Source: CAMCTV01 sp964420985 (GTDB lineage Bacteria; Bacteroidota; Bacteroidia; Flavobacteriales_D; Sanyastnellaceae). Taken from it: 64,000 nt of DNA. The stretch covers positions 186,001 through 250,000 of the forward strand of contig CAYQUT010000001.1 of NCBI GenBank assembly GCA_964420985.1. The letters run 5' to 3'. Position 1 is the stretch's first letter; each line of letters begins with the position of its first letter. The notes under the pieces were generated by a model. That model saw nothing but the letters and a program-made list of their open reading frames with translations, was not told the origin of the DNA and made no database searches. This document shows, piece after piece, positions 35,015 through 43,067 of this stretch. Position numbers and translations under genes: made by a program.

Positions 35015-38000
35015 TTTCTAACCAATGTTATTTGCCCTACCAACTGATAAGCTTGACCATTGTGGTACACCCCTTCAGCCTTCCAAATATACATATCTTG
35101 TGGGCATATTTCTCCTTTATAATATCCATCCCATCCTTTTTGAACATCATTGGAATGAAAAATTATCTCACCCCATTTGTTGTAAACGGAAAGTGCATAG
35201 GTTTCGATGCCCTCATACTTCGGGAAGAATACATCATTTTCGTAGCTCAAAATTTCATATCTGCCATCAGTAGGTCCATTGACATTGGGAGTAAAGGCGG
35301 TAGGGAATTCAAGCTTACCACCCCCAATGGCGTTTACCGCTGCGTATTGGGTTAGTGTGTCAGGACAATTGTATGCATTGTTGACCACAAGTGTTACGTC
35401 GTATAATCCCACTTCTGTGTAGGTAAAGGATGGAGCAAAGTCTACAAGTGTATCACCGGTTCCGAAATACCACATGTAGGTATTGGCGTCTTCACTCAGA
35501 TTGACAGTGTAGACGGGTTGTTGGGGAATGGTAACTTCAGGTGGGGTAACCGTGAAGGAGGCCAATGCTCTGGGATGAACCACAACGGCCCCCACATGAA
35601 TGGTAGTATCAAATTGCCCATCGTATCCTATGACAATCAATCGAACATCAAAGGTTCCTGGGTATTCATAAATGTGGATAGGACTGCTATTGATAGAGGC
35701 GCTGCCATCCCCAAAATCCCACAACCAACCTTGAGCATAGTGAGAGGTATCTTGGAAATCGACCAATAGAGGTGCACAACCAATGCTATCCCCGATGAAT
35801 CCGGCCAATGGTGCAGGTGCATCAACGATGATGGTTTGAAAGGCCGTATCGCTGCATTGTCCATTAGATGCGTAGAGCAATACATTATAACTTCCCCATG
35901 TATTGTAGGCGTGTTCTCCAACAATGGGATCATTGATTAGGGTGCCATCTCCGAGATCCCAGATGTAATTGGTGGTCAGTCCACTATTGCTATTATTCTC
36001 AAAATTGACAGGGTTAGGCCAAACAACAGGGTTGGGCGTAGCCGAAAAATCAGCCTGGGGCACAGGGTAAATATGAACCAATTGTGTTTGTACTTGAGAA
36101 CAACCAAAGGCGTTGTAGGAAGTTAATGTTACGGTGTATGTCGTGTCTAAGTTGTTATCTAAGTCAAATACATGATTGGGATTGATGTCGTTTGATGTTG
36201 CGCCATCCCCAAAATCCCAGAAATATTGATTGGCTCCCACCGATTGATTGAGCAATTGACTATTGAATGGGGCGCAGCCCTCGTTATCCATGGTAAACGA
36301 TGCAGTGAGACCGGCTGGAATGACAACAGGCTCGTTGTAAGTATCATAACAACCAGCAGTGGTCATTGCAGTGAGCACCACTTGATTGGTTACTGCTATG
36401 GATGAGAGATTGAAGAAGTTATGTTGATGAATGGGTAGGGCATTGGTACTGGATTCACCCGTTCCATAATTCCACGAATAATTATCAGCCCCTACCGATT
36501 GGTTGTTGAAAGTAAGTGTTACAGGATAGCAACCTGAAGTGTCCGTGATGGTGTAGTAAGCCACGGGCGTTCGCAATACATTGATGGTATTGTAGCTGGT
36601 ATCCGTGCAACCGAAGTTGCTCGATGCAATGAGACGAACGGAGTAAGTGGTGTCATTGAAAACTGGATTGGCATAAAGATGCGTTGGGTTGTTGACGTTT
36701 GATGTCGCTCCGTCACCAAATGTCCATTGATACTGTTGTCCCGCTACCGAATTGTTTTGAAAGCCAATGGATATCGGGGCGCAACTGTTCAAAGGCAAGG
36801 GTATTTGAAAGTCAGCCGTCACTGAGGGGTGTAACGTGAAGCTTTGATTAAAAGTGGCTTGACAATCATTGAGTGATTGTGCTGTCAATTGTATGTTGTA
36901 TAATTTGACAATGTCATCAGGGTCAGAAAAAACATGTGTGATGCTATCCTCCATACTGTTGATGATGTTTCCATCCCCAAAATTCCACTGGTAATTGAGT
37001 GCGTCTGTACCTTGATTGACAAAAGTTACAGTAGCAGGTTCGCATGCAGCTTGTATGTCCATGGAGAATTGAGCGGTGGGACCTTGGGCCACTTCAATGA
37101 TGCTGGTGACAGTATCTGTACAGCCAAATGAAGAGGTGCCAATAAAGGTGACATTGTAGGGTGTCGGGTTGGTGCCGTTGTACAAGAATGTGTGGGTTGG
37201 AGTGGGTTGATTGCTCATGTTTCCATCTCCAAAATTCCAAGAAAATCCGGTTGCCCCCAGAATGTAAGGCATGGTAACTTGTAATGGACTGCAATTGGAT
37301 AGGGTACTCAGATCCAAGTCATAGGTCGGACTAGGAAAAACAACAATGGTTCGTTCTGTTGTATCATGACACAACCCGCTTGAATAGGCGATGAGTTGCA
37401 CACTGAAGTATCCAACGTTTAGACCATCGTGATAAAAAGTATGGTTGGGTTCAAAATCTGTGGATGAATTGCCATCCCCAAATGCCCATGCATAAGAGAT
37501 GGCATTGCTAGATTGATTCTCGAAGGATGCTGTTTGTGGGCTGCATCCTGGTACGTAGTTGGGAGCGGAAAACACAGCCAAAGCTCCGGTTTGAACCGTT
37601 AGTGTAATGGATGTTGAAGAGGTGCAACCGTTCTCATTGATGGCCTGCAATTGTGCCGTATAGTTTTGATTACTGGCACCTGTGGCGTAGTAGACATGTT
37701 GGGTATTGTCCAGTGTGTCCGTTTCACCATCACCAAAATTCCATAGATAATCTACAGCACCTGATGAATTGTTTTCAAATACAACTTGTAAGGGATTACA
37801 ACCGGTAGTAGTATTGGTGGTGAAATTGGACGTGGGCAATGGATGAATTGTTACCGTTTGCTCAATCGTATCGCGGCACGTGCCGGTGTACGCAATGAGT
37901 TCAACGCTGAAGTCACCTGCAGCGTTGAAGGTGAAATTAGCATTGGATCCGCTGGCTTGGGGTCCATTGTTAAAGGTCCATTGGAAGTTGGTTGGACTGC

Positions 38001-39528
38001 CGGAGCTAGTGCTATTGAAGGTGGCAGGTTGACCAATACACGCGTTGGTGAAATCAAAAGTGGCCTCTGGTGTAGCAATGACATGTATGGTTTTTTCAGC
38101 AATGGCAGAGCAACCATTGTTGGCCGTAACGGATAAAGTAACGTTATAAACCCCTGTTGTATCATAGGACACCGAGGGAGGATTTTGACCTGTGAAAGTG
38201 ATCCCATTATCGAAGTCCCAAACAAACTGTGTTGGATTTCCAATATTGCTTTGAGTGAATTGTACAACTGCAGAATCACAGGAAGTGCTGATGTCACTGG
38301 TGATATCGGCAGATGGTGCGGGTAAAACAACCAATGTATGCGCAATGGTGTCACTGCAGCTGTTGGCCGATATGGAGTTGAAAACCCTGCAATACACGGT
38401 TTTGGTTCCGGGTGATGAGAAGGTGAAATTGACATTGCCAGCCCCAAGATTGGCCCAGCTTCCATTGATATTCCAACTGTATTGATTTCCACCAGTAGAT
38501 TGTTGGATGAAGGTAACATTTTGTCCAACGCATACGGTGTCTTGTGAAATACTGAAGGCCGCAACAGGCGGCGCAACAATGGAGACGGTCATTGTATCCG
38601 TTGATATTCCGCAGAAATTGCTGTCCAAAAGCGCAATGGTATATTCACCAATTCCTGGAAATGCAGCAGTTCTTGGTGTGTTGGGAGGAAAGGGATACCA
38701 AGGAGTTTCTGTATTGGACCCTACTTCTGCTGGCAATCCAAATGTCCATTTTAACTGACGCTGAAAAATATTCCCTTGGTTAAAACAGTTCTTGGTGCCG
38801 TTATTGGTGAAAGTGAAAACAGTATCAGGATAGCACAATACGGTATGATCTGCGGAGATGTTGGGAATATCCTTGTCCCATAAATGGATGGGATTGAAGG
38901 TAGCCACTGAGGCACTGCCTTGTATGATATTACAGTAATTCTCTGCAGTTAATGTGACTTGTGTTTCGCATGTTACTGTATTGGGAAGATAATTGTGGTT
39001 GATGGTTTGACCTAGGTTCGTGTAATTGTAACTGGCATCTGTCGATCCATCTCCAAAGTCCCAGGTAAATGTGGTGGTTTCCGATACATTGGTGGAGCTA
39101 TTGGTAAAGTTCATGGTGGCGGGGACACATGCTTGAGTCGTTGATCCGAAAGGTATCTGTATTGAAGCAGCTGTAGCCTGTTCCATCACCACGACACCAG
39201 TAACAACACAACTCCCGGTGGTTTGAGAAATGGTAACGACAAAGGTGTCGACTGCAGCTGAATATATATGCGTGATGATTTCATTGGCTTCCCAATTGCT
39301 GTCTGTCGTGTTGGAAGTTCCGTCGCCCCATGCGATGGATACAGCACCCCAATTTTCACTGCTTTGTAAATTGAAATTGAAATTTCCTCCAGCACAGGAA
39401 TACCAATAGGGATGCGATGAGGGATCTCCCTCATGATCCAATACGGTTAGACAATTTTGGGCTGGTAACACCCATTGTCCTGCCGTCAACAGAAGTGCGA
39501 TGAGTAACCCTTTTTTTACCATATCCAT
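35011..39528 (-). CDS. SprB-like giant adhesin with about sixteen PKD domains and type B C-terminus
   Basis: 1505 residues. Signal peptide in MDMVKKGLLIALLLTAGQWVLPAQ. About sixteen PKD-like repeats follow, each about 85-90 residues with a core like WDFGDG/WNFGDG/WTFGDG; several near the N-terminus are degenerate (WTFGLPAEVG, WNINGSWANL). The end is a CHU_C/type B sorting domain (FPTAFTPNVNGPTDGRYEI ... YNKWGEIIFHS ... DMYIWKAEGVYHNG). It should be a long surface filament used for adhesion or gliding. It is first in the pair with the SprF-like gene, and its start is preceded at 4 bases by a -7-like TTACTTCG. The next methionine (39522) is also possible. Confidence 0.9.
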   Translation of the reverse strand: MDMVKKGLLIALLLTAGQWVLPAQNCLTVLDHEGDPSSHPYWYSCAGGNFNFNLQSSENWGAVSIAWGDGTSNTTDSNWEANEIITHIYSAAVDTFVVTISQTTGSCVVTGVVVMEQATAASIQIPFGSTTQACVPATMNFTNSSTNVSETTTFTWDFGDGSTDASYNYTNLGQTINHNYLPNTVTCETQVTLTAENYCNIIQGSASVATFNPIHLWDKDIPNISADHTVLCYPDTVFTFTNNGTKNCFNQGNIFQRQLKWTFGLPAEVGSNTETPWYPFPPNTPRTAAFPGIGEYTIALLDSNFCGISTDTMTVSIVAPPVAAFSISQDTVCVGQNVTFIQQSTGGNQYSWNINGSWANLGAGNVNFTFSSPGTKTVYCRVFNSISANSCSDTIAHTLVVLPAPSADITSDISTSCDSAVVQFTQSNIGNPTQFVWDFDNGITFTGQNPPSVSYDTTGVYNVTLSVTANNGCSAIAEKTIHVIATPEATFDFTNACIGQPATFNSTSSGSPTNFQWTFNNGPQASGSNANFTFNAAGDFSVELIAYTGTCRDTIEQTVTIHPLPTSNFTTNTTTGCNPLQVVFENNSSGAVDYLWNFGDGETDTLDNTQHVYYATGASNQNYTAQLQAINENGCTSSTSITLTVQTGALAVFSAPNYVPGCSPQTASFENQSSNAISYAWAFGDGNSSTDFEPNHTFYHDGLNVGYFSVQLIAYSSGLCHDTTERTIVVFPSPTYDLDLSTLSNCSPLQVTMPYILGATGFSWNFGDGNMSNQPTPTHTFLYNGTNPTPYNVTFIGTSSFGCTDTVTSIIEVAQGPTAQFSMDIQAACEPATVTFVNQGTDALNYQWNFGDGNIINSMEDSITHVFSDPDDIVKLYNIQLTAQSLNDCQATFNQSFTLHPSVTADFQIPLPLNSCAPISIGFQNNSVAGQQYQWTFGDGATSNVNNPTHLYANPVFNDTTYSVRLIASSNFGCTDTSYNTINVLRTPVAYYTITDTSGCYPVTLTFNNQSVGADNYSWNYGTGESSTNALPIHQHNFFNLSSIAVTNQVVLTAMTTAGCYDTYNEPVVIPAGLTASFTMDNEGCAPFNSQLLNQSVGANQYFWDFGDGATSNDINPNHVFDLDNNLDTTYTVTLTSYNAFGCSQVQTQLVHIYPVPQADFSATPNPVVWPNPVNFENNSNSGLTTNYIWDLGDGTLINDPIVGEHAYNTWGSYNVLLYASNGQCSDTAFQTIIVDAPAPLAGFIGDSIGCAPLLVDFQDTSHYAQGWLWDFGDGSASINSSPIHIYEYPGTFDVRLIVIGYDGQFDTTIHVGAVVVHPRALASFTVTPPEVTIPQQPVYTVNLSEDANTYMWYFGTGDTLVDFAPSFTYTEVGLYDVTLVVNNAYNCPDTLTQYAAVNAIGGGKLEFPTAFTPNVNGPTDGRYEILSYENDVFFPKYEGIETYALSVYNKWGEIIFHSNDVQKGWDGYYKGEICPQDMYIWKAEGVYHNGQAYQLVGQITLVRK

Positions 39529-39588
39529 AGTACGAAGTAAATCGAAAAAGGTTTGGATTGGTAATCAAGAATAAAAGGTTTTGAGCCT

Positions 39589-40083
39589 TTAAGTGTTGAA
39601 TGTATTGTTTTGCTGAATGTTCTGAACCATTTTGGCGACTGCAGGACAAACCAATGTGTTTCGATAGGTAAGGTCTAATATCTGCACCATGTTTTTTCGG
39701 TCAGTGTGCGGATATTCTCGGCAAGCTTTTGGTCGATGCTCGTAAATGCTGCACTTATTGTCTTCCCCCAAAAAAAAGCAGGGTGATTGATTCAACACCC
39801 AGTCACCATCTTCATCGATGTGGAGATGTTTTTCAGTGAACATCGAGGGTTTGATTCTGAGGTGCTGTGCGATGCGATTGATGTCAACATCTCTAAAAAT
39901 AGGAGAGGTCGTTTTACAACAATTGGCACATTCCAAGCAATCTACTTTTTCAAAAAGATGATCATGCTGCTCATGAAACATTTGATCCAACTTTTTATTG
40001 TTTTTCTGGTTGGTGAGCCATTTCTTATTTGATTTTTTCTCCGTCTTGGCCCGATCCAACCATTTCTTTAATTCCTCATTCAT
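39589..40083 (-). CDS. YkgJ-family cysteine cluster protein
   Basis: 164 residues. The cysteines form the YkgJ/Fe-S or zinc cluster pattern: CLECANCC near residue 49, PCFFLGEDNKCSIYEHRPKACREYP near 101-125, and LVCPAV near 145. It has no export signal and so is cytoplasmic. The precise metal and role of the family are unsettled. Its start overlaps the end of the upstream di-heme enzyme gene by 8 bases, making it the last gene of the MbnP operon. Confidence 0.85.
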   Translation of the reverse strand: MNEELKKWLDRAKTEKKSNKKWLTNQKNNKKLDQMFHEQHDHLFEKVDCLECANCCKTTSPIFRDVDINRIAQHLRIKPSMFTEKHLHIDEDGDWVLNQSPCFFLGEDNKCSIYEHRPKACREYPHTDRKNMVQILDLTYRNTLVCPAVAKMVQNIQQNNTFNT

Positions 40084-41200
40084 GTGGGTCTCTGAAGTTG
40101 GGGTTATTCATGAATGCTGTATCACTCAGACATCTGAGGAAAGCTATCAAATCATTTTTAGAAGTTTCGGATAATTGTAAACCTCCCGAGGTAAATTTCA
40201 TAAATGAATCAATGGTAGTGGAGGGATGCCCTCCTGTATTGTAATGTTCAATAACCTCAATCAAAGTATTGAATCGTCCATCATGCATGTATGGAGCGGA
40301 AAATTCTACGTTGCGCAAAGTAGGTGTTTTGAATTTTCCGCTGTCAAGGGGATTTAGGGTAACATTAAATCGACCAGGGTCATTTTGGAAATGACTGTCC
40401 AATCCATTATTGTGAAAAAGTCCATCTGTCATTTGCATATCGCCAAACCCGTGACAATGAAAGCAATCAGCACCAAAGGATCCTCCTGCTACTTGTTCTG
40501 GACTCCCCCCCTCAGTGGTAAATAAAACAAATCCCCTGTACTCCTCTTGCGTAAACGTGTATTGGCCTATGCGCTGTTTGTCAAATTTAGATCCGGCACT
40601 CACCATGGTTCTGATGAAAGAAGCAATGGCCTTAGCTGCTCTTTCTTTGGTGATGTGTGGCGAACCAAATGCTGCGCTAAAAAGTGGTGGATAGAGGGTG
40701 TCATTGTTCAATTTTTCTACCACGTCACTCCATTGTTCGTGCATCTCTATTGGATTCTCGACAGGTTCAAGAATTTGATCTTCAAGGGTTGATTTCCTGC
40801 CATCCCAAAAGAAATGCCTGGCCCATCCTAGATTGATTAACGCCATGGACTGACGGTTGCCAAGAGTTCCCCCTACGCCTGCTGAATAACGATTGGGATC
40901 AGAAAAACTATTTTGTGGTAAATGACAACTTCCGCATGAAATGGAATTGTCCAAACTTAATTTTTTCTCCCAGAATAAATACTTTCCCAATAGAACACCC
41001 TCCTCTGTTAGGGGATTGTTTGAAGGTATGTCCATGGGCGGAAAAAAGGGAGGGATGTTTAAATTATAGGGAGATGTGTTCGAAAAGTCATCGACGATGT
41101 TGGTGTTATTATCTTCTAGCTTTTCTTCCAACACATCGTATTTACATGCCAAAAGCATGAAGCCTAACATAAAGAACAATATGATATTCCGTTTTTTCAT
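40076..41200 (-). CDS. Di-heme cytochrome c peroxidase/MauG-type lipoprotein (second in operon)
   Basis: 374 residues with lipobox LLAC (Cys19). Two heme c sites: CGSCH at 89-93 and CFHCH at 246-250. The inter-heme tryptophan motif FWDGR (Trp132) and the probable axial methionine in PYMHDG (Met305) are present. The family includes bacterial cytochrome c peroxidase, MauG and MbnH. Lying in an operon with MbnP it could be the peroxidase that modifies a Trp of MbnP or a more general peroxide scavenger. The start overlaps the stop of the previous gene as ATGA. Confidence 0.9.
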   Translation of the reverse strand: MKKRNIILFFMLGFMLLACKYDVLEEKLEDNNTNIVDDFSNTSPYNLNIPPFFPPMDIPSNNPLTEEGVLLGKYLFWEKKLSLDNSISCGSCHLPQNSFSDPNRYSAGVGGTLGNRQSMALINLGWARHFFWDGRKSTLEDQILEPVENPIEMHEQWSDVVEKLNNDTLYPPLFSAAFGSPHITKERAAKAIASFIRTMVSAGSKFDKQRIGQYTFTQEEYRGFVLFTTEGGSPEQVAGGSFGADCFHCHGFGDMQMTDGLFHNNGLDSHFQNDPGRFNVTLNPLDSGKFKTPTLRNVEFSAPYMHDGRFNTLIEVIEHYNTGGHPSTTIDSFMKFTSGGLQLSETSKNDLIAFLRCLSDTAFMNNPNFRDPHE

Positions 41201-42228
41201 TTTTCTTCATCCAAAGGTAAAAACCTTTCATATTGAACAGCGTTCCAATCTGTTAAACTCTCGAGGAATTGAATCAAGTCACTTTTCTCTTGTTTCGTGA
41301 GATAGAGTGGTTGAATGCGGGGATCTTGATTTTCAGGGTGAGTATGTCCCCCTTGATTGTAAAATTCAATGACTTCTTCCAAAGTAGCCATGGATCCATC
41401 GTGCATGTAAGGAGGAGTTAAAGCGATGTTTCTCATGGTTGGGGTTTTGAATTTACCGCGGTCTTGAATGTTATAAGATTCTCTTTCTTTTCCCAAATCA
41501 TTGTTGTTTTTTAGACCAATGTTGTGAAATTGAAAATCGGTGAAAAGTGGAGGTTGGTGGCACTCACTGCAATGCAGTTTTTTGGATTGAAAGAGCTGCC
41601 AGCCGCGGTATGCAGCGCTGTCCCATGGTTGATCTTTGAAGTAATGCGCGTGATCAAATGGAGTGTCTGCACTGATGAAACTTCTTTCAAAACAGGCCAG
41701 TGCGCGGGTGATGACATAGTAGTCCAATGGACGGCCATAAGCGCGCTTGCTGAGATCTTGCAATTGAAGGTCATTGAGGAGCAAGGGCGAAATTCCTTTG
41801 GCATTTCCATGCATCTCTATTGTATCCAAAAGCGGAGCAAGAGCCTGCAATTCCAATGTTTTTACACCGCCCTCACTGAGATAATATGGTGCAAAGGCCA
41901 AATTGAAAAGAGTGGGTGAATTGCGTTGAGTTTGGTGTTGATGAAATCCATTTGAATGCCTCTGTCCGTCTGTGAAGGCCATACTTAAGTTATGGCAACT
42001 ACCACATGAAAGTTTTCCATCCTTGGACAATCTTGTATCATAGAACAATTTCCTACCCAATAAAATTCTGCATTCCGAAGGAAGATTATCCTCAGGCAGT
42101 TTGACTTTTGGAAAAAAGGAAGGAAAGCGATAATTGAAATTTTCTTGATGACAAGACGGTTGAACGGGTTCCTGACAACCCATCAAAGTAAAAAAAGAAA
42201 AAATGACCCAATACTTTATGGTTTCCAT
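41197..42228 (-). CDS. Di-heme cytochrome c peroxidase/MauG-type lipoprotein (first in operon)
   Basis: 343 residues with a lipobox in FFTLMGC. Heme c sites are CGSCH at 75-79 and CSECH at 220-224; PYMHDG (Met275) is present. Where homologues carry xWDGx before the LE motif, this protein reads YLSEGGVKTLE, so the inter-heme Trp is replaced (Ser118 by my hand alignment). That residue conducts electrons in bacterial peroxidases, so this copy may have altered redox chemistry or a different function from its neighbour. It overlaps mbnP by 13 bases. Confidence 0.88.
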   Translation of the reverse strand: METIKYWVIFSFFTLMGCQEPVQPSCHQENFNYRFPSFFPKVKLPEDNLPSECRILLGRKLFYDTRLSKDGKLSCGSCHNLSMAFTDGQRHSNGFHQHQTQRNSPTLFNLAFAPYYLSEGGVKTLELQALAPLLDTIEMHGNAKGISPLLLNDLQLQDLSKRAYGRPLDYYVITRALACFERSFISADTPFDHAHYFKDQPWDSAAYRGWQLFQSKKLHCSECHQPPLFTDFQFHNIGLKNNNDLGKERESYNIQDRGKFKTPTMRNIALTPPYMHDGSMATLEEVIEFYNQGGHTHPENQDPRIQPLYLTKQEKSDLIQFLESLTDWNAVQYERFLPLDEEK

Positions 42229-42995
42229 TCAAAGGAGTTGGCATAAAGATTCATTGCTCTGATGGCCAATGGCAAATTTCCGGTTGTGTGCGTCAAGTAA
42301 TCGGTATTCAAATGCAGGGTATCCGCATCACTCCAAAAGCATTTTTGGGCGTCCAAAGTAAATTTCCAGATTTGTGTTTGACCTTGGCTAACATTAACAT
42401 CAGGGATGTCAAAAATTAATTCTCTGTACAAGGTGTCATCCCCGCAATGATAGGCAATGGGATCGATCAATGGCGCAGAGGTAGACCCCGACAAGTCAGT
42501 CTTTCCATTCAACTGATAAAAAATATACCCAGTATTCCAGGTCCAAAACATCCCCGCTGCTCCCCCAACGCTCAAAGGACTGCTGTTGGGATAGGTTGTG
42601 GGGTCGGAGTTGGTATTGATGGCGGCTGGGATTCCCAATCCAAAGCCAATGCGTTTTATTTTCCTCGGTTCTCCTTCAATGGTCATTTGTGGATCATTGA
42701 ACCAGTTGAGCAAGGCAATGTCCTGAATGACAAAGGCTGAGTCGTTATCGTCATACAAAGTAATGTTGGAAACATATCCCCTAAAATCTTCAAATAGTAA
42801 TCGGTAACCATCCACGTGGTTATACGTTTGTCCTTGAATCAAATCGTTGTTTCCAAATACAACATCCCATTGGAATACATATTGGGTAGGTGTTTCTGGC
42901 TCGGGCGGATCTACAACCACTTCTTTGCATTTGTTGCATTGTGCAAAAAGCAAAAACAAGCAAGAGAGCCAAGTCCAACGTTTGCATTTATTCAT
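42216..42995 (-). CDS. MbnP-family copper-binding-type lipoprotein
   Basis: 259 residues, lipoprotein signal with Cys20 (LFLLFAQCNKCKE). The family hallmark GMFWTWNTGYIFYQLNG lies at about 149-165 (Trp151, Trp153). N-terminal segment YVFQWDVVFGNNDLI ... YRLLFEDFRGYVSNITLYDD also fits. Known MbnP binds copper after its partner MbnH converts a tryptophan to kynurenine; whether that happens in this lineage is not established. It is first in an operon with two di-heme enzymes and a YkgJ protein. A TATTTTTG promoter element lies 5 bases before its start. Confidence 0.85.
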   Translation of the reverse strand: MNKCKRWTWLSCLFLLFAQCNKCKEVVVDPPEPETPTQYVFQWDVVFGNNDLIQGQTYNHVDGYRLLFEDFRGYVSNITLYDDNDSAFVIQDIALLNWFNDPQMTIEGEPRKIKRIGFGLGIPAAINTNSDPTTYPNSSPLSVGGAAGMFWTWNTGYIFYQLNGKTDLSGSTSAPLIDPIAYHCGDDTLYRELIFDIPDVNVSQGQTQIWKFTLDAQKCFWSDADTLHLNTDYLTHTTGNLPLAIRAMNLYANSFEWKP

Positions 42996-43000
42996 ATCCT

Positions 43001-43008
43001 CAAAAATA
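43001..43008 (-). promoter_or_regulatory. -7 element 5 bases before mbnP
   Basis: Minus-strand TATTTTTG, exact TAnnTTTG, then AGGAT, then ATG at 42995. With the plus-strand element at 43055 it forms a divergent pair in a 72-base gap, and both transcripts would be nearly leaderless. Confidence 0.45.
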
Positions 43009-43054
43009 TATCAACAGTTAATAATTTTAGTGAAACAAACTTGTTAAACTCCGC

Positions 43055-43062
43055 TATTTTAG
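43055..43062 (+). promoter_or_regulatory. -7-like element 5 bases before the AddA-like gene
   Basis: TATTTTAG, one mismatch from TAnnTTTG, 5 bases before ATG 43068. It supports that start over in-frame starts further upstream inside mbnP. Confidence 0.35.
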
Positions 43063-43067
43063 ATGAT

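Noticed and set aside
37851..38579. A 242-residue open frame inside the PKD adhesin gene in another frame
   Set aside because: It is a by-product of the repetitive PKD coding sequence, with no start context, no domain and no room for a separate gene.
42816..43067. Longer N-terminus for the AddA-like protein
   Set aside because: It would overlap mbnP coding sequence and precede the conserved start of the helicase; the -7-like element at 43055 also lies inside it.
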